From contig JAYVIV010000159.1 in NCBI GenBank assembly GCA_043769985.1, positions 1 through 29,095 on the forward strand: 29,095 nucleotides of DNA, in the 5' to 3' direction. The DNA comes from Arcicella sp043769985. GTDB lineage: Bacteria > Bacteroidota > Bacteroidia > Cytophagales > Spirosomataceae. Of this stretch, positions 22,511-29,095 are shown piece by piece. Position numbers and translations under genes: made by a program. Every line of letters starts with the position of its first letter. Position 1 is the stretch's first letter. The notes under the pieces were generated by a model. It was not told the origin of the DNA. It was given only the letters and a program-made list of their open reading frames with translations, and did not search any database.

Positions 22511-25441
22511 TTAGAAACTTAAAATAAATTCAGCCAAGTTGTCTTCAGGGGATAAATGGACTTTTTTGCGTATTCGGTAGCGGGTATCTTCAACCCCTCT
22601 AACCGAAATACCTAAAAGCGGAGCAATCTCTTTGGTATTCAGGTTCATCCTTAAATAAGCACACAGACGAATATCCCTGGGTGTTAATTCTGGATAATGT
22701 ATTTTGAGCCGTTGAATAAAATTATTGTGAAGTTGATTGAAAATTTCTTCAAATTCGCCCCAATGTTTATCTCCTTGAATTTCTTGCTCAATAATTTTGT
22801 CAATTTTCCTTACAATTGATTGATGAATTTTAGGGTCTTTGCTATTTTGGATTTGGATAATGTACTCACGAATTGATAGCAAAATCTCATTGAGATGGAT
22901 TAGATTAACTGTATTCGTGGCAACTTTTGAGTTTTTCAGTTTAATAGTCGTCTCTAAATTTACATTGACAATATCCGTCCTATCTTTTTCAGCTACCATT
23001 TTTTGTTTTTCCAATTCAGCTTGTTTTATCAATAGTTCCTTTGCTTGATGAGCCAATAAACTACTGCGTTCTAAACTTGCCAGATGTTGCTGATACCGAA
23101 CTATGCCATAAATTAACAAAGTAAATAGAATAATATAAAGGCTGTAAGCCCAATAAGAGCGATAGATTGGGGGTAAAATTTCTACATTGAAGGTTGCCTC
23201 CTGACTCACTACATCGTATAAATTTTTAGCTTTAACATGAAATATGTATTTACCTTCTGGTAAATTGGTATATTCTTTTTCTGTAAGTTTATTCCAAGCA
23301 GACTTGTTTTCTTCAAATCCCTCCAGCCAATATTGGTATTGCGTAATTTCGGGGTTTTCATACCAAAAGCTTGAAAATGAAAACTTTATACCATTATTTT
23401 TGTAGGATAGCGTAGTAGAATGCTTTGTATCATTAAAAAGCTCATGTATTGAGCTGGTTACATTTGAAAATAAGATACTATCCCGTGGAACGATACATTT
23501 CACGTCTGAAATAACAGCCTCAAATTTTGCTTGATAATTTTTATTGGTATTGCTACTATAATGAATTAATCCATTTTGTGTACCGATAAGCACATCCCCT
23601 TCTTCGTCAGTCTGAATGTTTTCAAAACCAGGTATATACACATTTTGGAGTCTCCGAAAAGGCAGTTCTTCCGAATGAAAGCTACCATCTTTATACAAAT
23701 GAATTACCCCAGTATTATCCCCTGCAACATACCAAATATTATTTTTATTATCGGGTTTAAGGAGTCTAACGTGTTTTTCAAGTCCTAAGTATTTTTCAAA
23801 TAACTCATCGGGTTTCATCTTGTCAGTTGCTACATCATATCTATAAACCCCATTTGTTGAACCAAAAAGTATTTGTTCTTTTACCTTGAAAGTATTTAAA
23901 AATATATGGGAAGGAAAACCATCTTTATGGTCATAAAAACGAACCTTTTCTACGGCATCAAAAGTTTGATTTAACTTGATTTTATAAACTCCTTTATAGC
24001 CATGAGCCATCCAAATATTACCCAATTTATCAAAAGATAAAACTCGGCAAGTTTCATTAAATCCTTTTACTTTAGTTTGAAAAACCCAATGATTGTTTTG
24101 CTTCTTATAACTATACAATCCCGTGTAGCCTCCCACAATCAATACATCTGGATTATTAGGCAAAATATTCCCTTGCCAAGCACCATTTTGCCAAGCACCA
24201 CTAAGAGGGCTTAATAAATTGGCTTTACTTCCATTAATTTCAAAAGTACCGCTTGCTTCAAATGCCAAAAGAATACCATCGAAAACGCCTAAGTTCCAAA
24301 CATTTTCATTCATACCAGCCACTCGTTGAAAACCTATGTTACCACTTTTTCGATTTTCATAGGCTTTCCAGTCAAGCCAATAAAGCCCGTTGTCTGTACC
24401 GATATACAATTTATTTTGGTGTAATATACTGGCATAAATTTTGGGTTCAGCATGTCTATCATCTGATATTTGAGAAAAAGGAGATGCTATTTCCACAAAA
24501 TCAATTCCGTCTTTTAATGCTATCCAGAGGTTGCCATTTCTATCCATTTTAAGTTTAGTAATGTAGTCATTCTGCAAGCCCATTTCTTTGTTAAGATGCT
24601 GGATTAAATTCCCCGCTTTATCAATAATAATCAATCCATTTTGGCGAGTTCCGATACCATAATAACCTTGAGAGAGGACAATGGCACTCGAAACTTGCCC
24701 TTCCTTTAATAGATTATCTGCCTCGGTTCGCCAGGGAATAAGATTTTGTTGATTAAGGGTAAAGAATCCATCTTTTTGAGTAAGAATCATCAGAGATTTT
24801 TCTTTTTTTAAAATCATCCTTACTTTCATCCCCAATATTTTTTCACCGCCCATTACTTTAACTAATCTATCTCCCTGTAATTTTAATAGCCCTTTTTGAA
24901 TACTAATAAAATACATTTGGCCTTCAACATCAAAAGAATCTTCAAATTCTGCTTCATATTTTATCACTTTAATGCTATTGGTTTGATAGATGATTATTTC
25001 TTTTCTACTAAAAAAAATAACTTTATCTCCTTGAATTTTTGTGCACCAGACATCACCAAAGTTTTGATATTTGTCGGGCAGTAACCTCACTAATGAATGA
25101 TAAACATATTGCCCATTGGGTTGTATGGTAGCATATCCAAAGTCCCCTTGGGCTCCAATATAAATTTTATCTTTCCCGATTGCCAAAGACCTAACCATAC
25201 TTTTGTTGTCTGGTTGTGTCACTATTTTCCACCGTGTTCCATCAAACTGTAATAATCCAAAATGGTTTCCAAAAAACATAGCTCCGCTTGAATCTTGTGC
25301 CACATCCCAGTTCTCTGAGGCTGCTTGATAAGTTTTCGGACTATAATTTGTGATAAATGGTACACCAATCTTTTTGATTTGTGCTTGAAGTAAAATATTC
25401 GAAAAGAAAAGGAATAAATTGATGAATAGTGTTCTTAACAT
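22511..25441 (-). CDS. Propeller / Y_Y_Y membrane regulator with C-terminal LuxR-type HTH
   Basis: This is a 976-residue one-component membrane regulator. A signal peptide (to about residue 20, ILLQAQ) precedes a large periplasmic beta-propeller of two-component-regulator-propeller repeats (about 35-690; e.g. DSSGAMFFGNHFGLLQFDG, DRNGNLWIALKDG, NKLYIGTDNGLYWLD). A Y_Y_Y domain follows (about 700-758, QYWLEGFEENKSAW, LPEGKYIFHVKAKN). A single transmembrane helix (about 764-782) leads into a coiled coil (about 785-850). The C-terminal HTH (about 919-976) is LuxR-like: LTPRDIRLCAYLRMNLNTKE, then GISVRGVEDTRYRIRKK. There is no histidine kinase or receiver domain, unlike hybrid HTCS proteins, so periplasmic ligand binding would be passed directly to DNA. 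Its place between a G8 protein and GH16/GH64 suggests it senses a glycan or its breakdown product; the ligand and targets are inferred. Confidence 0.9.
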   Translation of the reverse strand: MLRTLFINLFLFFSNILLQAQIKKIGVPFITNYSPKTYQAASENWDVAQDSSGAMFFGNHFGLLQFDGTRWKIVTQPDNKSMVRSLAIGKDKIYIGAQGDFGYATIQPNGQYVYHSLVRLLPDKYQNFGDVWCTKIQGDKVIFFSRKEIIIYQTNSIKVIKYEAEFEDSFDVEGQMYFISIQKGLLKLQGDRLVKVMGGEKILGMKVRMILKKEKSLMILTQKDGFFTLNQQNLIPWRTEADNLLKEGQVSSAIVLSQGYYGIGTRQNGLIIIDKAGNLIQHLNKEMGLQNDYITKLKMDRNGNLWIALKDGIDFVEIASPFSQISDDRHAEPKIYASILHQNKLYIGTDNGLYWLDWKAYENRKSGNIGFQRVAGMNENVWNLGVFDGILLAFEASGTFEINGSKANLLSPLSGAWQNGAWQGNILPNNPDVLIVGGYTGLYSYKKQNNHWVFQTKVKGFNETCRVLSFDKLGNIWMAHGYKGVYKIKLNQTFDAVEKVRFYDHKDGFPSHIFLNTFKVKEQILFGSTNGVYRYDVATDKMKPDELFEKYLGLEKHVRLLKPDNKNNIWYVAGDNTGVIHLYKDGSFHSEELPFRRLQNVYIPGFENIQTDEEGDVLIGTQNGLIHYSSNTNKNYQAKFEAVISDVKCIVPRDSILFSNVTSSIHELFNDTKHSTTLSYKNNGIKFSFSSFWYENPEITQYQYWLEGFEENKSAWNKLTEKEYTNLPEGKYIFHVKAKNLYDVVSQEATFNVEILPPIYRSYWAYSLYIILFTLLIYGIVRYQQHLASLERSSLLAHQAKELLIKQAELEKQKMVAEKDRTDIVNVNLETTIKLKNSKVATNTVNLIHLNEILLSIREYIIQIQNSKDPKIHQSIVRKIDKIIEQEIQGDKHWGEFEEIFNQLHNNFIQRLKIHYPELTPRDIRLCAYLRMNLNTKEIAPLLGISVRGVEDTRYRIRKKVHLSPEDNLAEFILSF

Positions 25442-25471
25442 AAGGATAACGTTTGATGCATAGTGATGCTT

Positions 25472-25584
25472 AAATCTGTACGTAATTAGTTTGAACGAAA
25501 CTCATGGCATGACTGATTGTAATACGCTAATTATCAATTGTTTATGAATTGAGTCATGCCATGAGTAATTTTGTACAGATACTT
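25472..25584. mobile_element. Palindromic repeat R2 (second copy of R1)
   Basis: It is closely similar to R1 (14931-15045) and lies in the same orientation on the plus strand. The inner inverted repeat ACTCATGGCATGA (25500-25512) and TCATGCCATGAGT (25554-25566) is identical in both copies, and the right end GTACAGATACTT differs by one base. The left end is slightly decayed. It fills most of the 141-bp gap between the G8 gene and the regulator gene and overlaps the G8 stop codon. Confidence 0.8.
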
Positions 25585-28500
25585 AGTTTAAACTAACCCA
25601 ATTATCACCATCCCAACCTTCGAATTTAGAAGTGTCTCTGTTGAATTTTATGCTACCAACAGGAATTTCTTTTGACGATAAATTCACAAAACTAATACCG
25701 CCAGTATTATTTAAAGTTGAAATGTTGTTGAGTTGCACATAATTTTGATTATTGAAAGTGCCAGATTCAGAAATTGGTCTTGAGGTTATTTTATCTACAA
25801 AACCTTTACCGTCACTTCTCAATACTGTGGGAAGGCTTATGTTATAATCAGTTGTTATATAAAACAAAGGACTTTGAAACGGTATTCCGTTGCTGGTAGC
25901 ATAAGTAGTAGCGGCACTTAACATTGAAGTATTATTTACAGTATTTGGGAAAAATCTAATATTCACCCAACCATTTATGTTTTTAAATGGCACTGTAATA
26001 TTCCAGTAACTGCTACTTGCGTACGTTGCATTAGTTGTGGATGAGGCTTTAAAAAAGAGGTCGCCAGATGCCAAATCACAATTTTTATTTGTAATGGCAA
26101 TAGATGCATCAAAATTATTTGTGTTTGCTCCGATACCGTTTGGTTTATGCTCAATACCAAATTGGTAGCCATCTATATCATTAAAACCGTAATAGGACCA
26201 GCCATTAATTTCAGCTTTTTTAATAGCTATTTGAGTTTGAATGCAAGAATTGGCTCTTACATTCCAAAACCAAGTATGCCCCATTTTACTCGGTGGGTCT
26301 AACCTTAAACCTGTAATGGTATTATTATTCCATTTAGGATTTCCTTCCAAATTGAATTGCAAATCCTTTTGCAAATTAGCTTGATTATAGCTGACAGAAA
26401 CAGACTTATCTTCAGAATAAGACGGTTCATTTATCGTTGTCCAATATAGTTGAAATGTACCAGTAGCTTGACTTTTAACCAAAGCTTTGATACCAACAAC
26501 ACTATTTGCATTGAAATTAAGACCATTTTTGATAATTTGCGGGTCAGTACCGTTTGAATAAGCAAGCCATGAATTACTACAACCAACACATTCTGCACCA
26601 AATGTTCCTGATTTTACCCAACCATTTGTATTAGAGGTAAAATCAAAAAACATATCCGAAGCATCATTTTTATTTCTTGAACCAAATGCTTCCTTAGTAT
26701 CATCATAGCCATCACCATCAGTATCTTTATAAGCAAAATTAGGACCTGCAACGCAATTATTGTAGAGACAAAGTCTTAGGAGGCCAAGCACCTTATTACT
26801 TTCAAAATTAGCACCTGATGGCGCAATGAACTTAACATATAAAGTATTGCCTTCAAATGCAGACGATGTTACCGAAGATTGTTTTAAAGTTGACAGCGAA
26901 CTCAGTTGCGGTATAAGTGTAGCACCACCACTTAAATAAACTTTTGCGGAAAGCGGTGCATCTGGAAATCCAATAATAGTATATTCACCTTGATTCATAC
27001 TATGATAAAATATTTTAACCTCATAAGGAAGTTCCTTTTCAAATTGTAGTGTATAAGTATATTTACTACCTAAAATGGGTACCATTGAAACGCCCTCAAC
27101 TTCTAAGGCATTATCATATTGAACGGCACCATCAGACCTTCTAAATACGGATCTTTGACGTTTTTGAACACCAACTATTTCATCCGAAGGAACTACTTCA
27201 ACATAAGCATATCGATGCGGGCTTTTAGTGCCGCTATAACCACGTTTTATTACTGAGCTTTCCTCATCTATTAAAATTTGTAAATCTTGCGATATGGCAG
27301 ACATTGGCGTACCCGTAAGTACGCCATCAATATCGTAAGCTACAGCATTGCTCCATACTGGCTGATTATATAAATCTCTATATCTAATTTGAAGCGACCC
27401 TGGCTCAACCGCAGTATTTCTAAAAGTATGACCCGTAAACTTAACATTGGCTCCCCACTGATCAAACAAAGACATATTACTTTGCGTAACCCCAGCAAAA
27501 TAGGAATTAGTTACTTTTACGGGACCATCATAAATCGTATGTAAATGTACTAAACCGTCTGCCCCTCCTACAGAATTTGCATTACTGAAATACGATGTAT
27601 TTTCAAAATTTTGAGAAGCACCTACCCATAAAAATCTGTCAAAGTAAGAATCCCATGTAGAAGCATCACCTTTATAGTTATCGGCAATTATAAAATTATT
27701 TTGGTAATTTGTAATACCATTTACGCCAACTCTAACATAGGTAGCAAGTTTATTTTTAAAAGAAGTGATATTATTTACCGTTGGTGGATTACCAGGCATA
27801 TAATCATAATTTGGATTAGGATCTTGATTAGCATCATTTGGTCTAATGGTTGGTCCTAACATGAAACCATGATGTGAAGAATGGGTTGTATTATTATCTA
27901 AATAACCCAATGGTAGCGAAATTTTATTTGGATCATACCCCGCAACGTACGATTCGCTATTGACATTTTGGTGCGGTGCAAACCAAATTCCTGAACCATC
28001 AGAACCTGCTGCTCTGTTGTTATTAATTCGGTTGAGAGGATTAGAAATCCAAAAAGTAGAAGGACCGCTTTGATTTCTTTCTTGTTTTATATCAGATGGC
28101 AAAATCTGTTCTCCAATCACCGGACGCTTGGTAACCAAACCAAGGTTATTAGTCATCACATTATTAATTTCATTACCATCTTCAAAAAAATAAGCGTGTC
28201 CCAAGTTATTGTAAGCAACGTTATTATCAACTAAGGTATTATTAGTGGAATGAACAACAACGGCTCTGTTAAAAGTATTATGAATACTTGAACTTTTTAA
28301 AAACTGCCCGGTACCTGTATTCGCTAAACGGTGCCAATGCCATGGATATCTACCTTTTTTACTTTTTTGCCCCATTTTAAAAAGCTCTATATAACTTGCA
28401 CGCATTTGCGACCCATTCATTCCCATGATATGCCCACCAAAACCATTTACGTCGGTAAAACTATCCCCTTGTATTTTTATATTATGACTCAATAAACCAA

Positions 28501-29095
28501 CTTCGGCACGCTCATCTAAACTCCATGAAATGTTAGCATTCTTAGGATGCGTATAATTTTGTAAGGTGCCAAAATGGTTATAATCTAATGGAGCATCAAG
28601 TGTTAAAGTTGCCCCTGATACTTCGGTAATAACTCTAACCTCGGCTCTATTCATATCAAAATCTGTGGATGCTATTACAATTTTATCACCTACCGACCAA
28701 TCAACAATTTCTTTAAGTGTAATGGAAGGTGCACCCGCAATACTATTCACATTAAGTTGACTCCAACTTTTTTTGGCAATGCCATTAAACTCTAAGGTGC
28801 CGCCCCCCATAACGCCGATGACCTTTGTTCCCATATCAATAGTAGGGTCAGGGAATAATATTTGTGTAGGATTATTGCCCGTCAAGGTAATTAGAGCGTT
28901 CCCAGTATAAGCTTGGGCACTCGTTCCTACGGTGAATACGCCCCCGTGAACCATGATTCCTTCGGTGGTTAAATCGAAACTGGTCGATAAAGTAGTAGGC
29001 TTTAAAGTACCCATTACCATAATACTTCGGGCATTCATCGTTCCCGAAAGGGTAACTGTCAAGCCCATACCAATCGTAACATCATCGTTGATGGT
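25583..29095 (-). CDS. G8 domain / CEMIP-like beta-helix protein (N-terminus outside window)
   Basis: This partial gene runs off the right edge. The frame stays open to base 29095 (nine codons before the first in-window ATG at 29068, reading TINDDVTIG), and the sequence there is already mid-domain, so the ATG is not the real start. At least 1170 residues are present. Counting from that ATG, residues about 1-120 form a G8 domain (GTMNARSIMVMGTLKP). A right-handed beta-helix follows (about 185-560), with RYPWHWHRLANTG near 240 and NVAYNNLGHAYFFEDGNE, as in CEMIP/TMEM2 and fibrocystin-like proteins. A calcium-binding-like DTDGDGYDDTKEAFGS follows, then beta-rich modules. The end (IKFNRDTSKFEGWDGDNWVSLN) resembles the fibre protein at 8661-9776, not a T9SS tail. 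It may bind or act on a polysaccharide, but activity is unproven for bacterial members. Confidence 0.87.
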   Translation of the reverse strand, partial: TINDDVTIGMGLTVTLSGTMNARSIMVMGTLKPTTLSTSFDLTTEGIMVHGGVFTVGTSAQAYTGNALITLTGNNPTQILFPDPTIDMGTKVIGVMGGGTLEFNGIAKKSWSQLNVNSIAGAPSITLKEIVDWSVGDKIVIASTDFDMNRAEVRVITEVSGATLTLDAPLDYNHFGTLQNYTHPKNANISWSLDERAEVGLLSHNIKIQGDSFTDVNGFGGHIMGMNGSQMRASYIELFKMGQKSKKGRYPWHWHRLANTGTGQFLKSSSIHNTFNRAVVVHSTNNTLVDNNVAYNNLGHAYFFEDGNEINNVMTNNLGLVTKRPVIGEQILPSDIKQERNQSGPSTFWISNPLNRINNNRAAGSDGSGIWFAPHQNVNSESYVAGYDPNKISLPLGYLDNNTTHSSHHGFMLGPTIRPNDANQDPNPNYDYMPGNPPTVNNITSFKNKLATYVRVGVNGITNYQNNFIIADNYKGDASTWDSYFDRFLWVGASQNFENTSYFSNANSVGGADGLVHLHTIYDGPVKVTNSYFAGVTQSNMSLFDQWGANVKFTGHTFRNTAVEPGSLQIRYRDLYNQPVWSNAVAYDIDGVLTGTPMSAISQDLQILIDEESSVIKRGYSGTKSPHRYAYVEVVPSDEIVGVQKRQRSVFRRSDGAVQYDNALEVEGVSMVPILGSKYTYTLQFEKELPYEVKIFYHSMNQGEYTIIGFPDAPLSAKVYLSGGATLIPQLSSLSTLKQSSVTSSAFEGNTLYVKFIAPSGANFESNKVLGLLRLCLYNNCVAGPNFAYKDTDGDGYDDTKEAFGSRNKNDASDMFFDFTSNTNGWVKSGTFGAECVGCSNSWLAYSNGTDPQIIKNGLNFNANSVVGIKALVKSQATGTFQLYWTTINEPSYSEDKSVSVSYNQANLQKDLQFNLEGNPKWNNNTITGLRLDPPSKMGHTWFWNVRANSCIQTQIAIKKAEINGWSYYGFNDIDGYQFGIEHKPNGIGANTNNFDASIAITNKNCDLASGDLFFKASSTTNATYASSSYWNITVPFKNINGWVNIRFFPNTVNNTSMLSAATTYATSNGIPFQSPLFYITTDYNISLPTVLRSDGKGFVDKITSRPISESGTFNNQNYVQLNNISTLNNTGGISFVNLSSKEIPVGSIKFNRDTSKFEGWDGDNWVSLN

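Noticed and set aside
29068..29095. ATG at 29068 as the real start of the G8 protein
   Set aside because: The frame is open to the edge, the upstream codons continue the G8 domain pattern, and there is no signal peptide at that Met.

Overview
The window looks like a chromosomal segment of an AT-rich member of the Bacteroidota, most likely a Cytophagales-type environmental bacterium. The grounds are type IX secretion (T9SS) type A sorting domains (YPNPS... ending in a basic tail), a propeller/Y_Y_Y/LuxR membrane regulator, DUF11-rich surface proteins, LytTR regulation and weak Shine-Dalgarno signals. The genus cannot be fixed from the sequence alone.

Region 1 (about 109-12203, all minus strand) is a run of eight genes with gaps of 26-118 bp that reads from right to left. 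It looks like an operon for exported surface proteins. In transcription order it holds a long fibre-like protein with collagen-like G-X-Y stretches and near-identical internal repeats, a shorter fibre-like paralogue, a small TPR protein, a DUF11 protein with a divergent dockerin-like C-terminus, a T9SS-sorted protein, a DUF11 protein with a related N-terminal module, a protein with five DUF11 repeats, and a one-DUF11 protein. Modules are shared between members (fibre pair, N-terminal module pairs, DUF11), so the cluster seems to have grown by duplication and shuffling. Hairpins sit in three of the gaps.

Region 2 (12204-14174) is a gene-free divergent intergenic stretch of about 1.97 kb. It carries two MITE-like palindromic elements and several other inverted repeats.

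Region 3 (14175-17072, plus strand) encodes a LytTR response regulator and a membrane histidine kinase with a TPR-like extracytoplasmic part. A 115-bp mobile-looking repeat separates them, and a strong bidirectional terminator closes the region.

Region 4 (17190-29095, minus strand) is a polysaccharide-related block. It encodes a G8/CEMIP-like beta-helix protein (cut by the right window edge), a membrane-spanning propeller/Y_Y_Y regulator with a C-terminal LuxR HTH, a GH16 laminarinase-like enzyme and a GH64 beta-1,3-glucanase, the last two with closely similar T9SS tails. A simple reading is local sensing and extracellular cleavage of beta-1,3-glucan. No SusC/SusD pair is present in the window.

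The most unusual structural signal is a family of three 150-175 bp elements. They share about 25-bp terminal inverted repeats and 8-bp flanking direct repeats, but have modular, differing double-hairpin cores. A second family of two approximately 115-bp palindromic repeats is also present.
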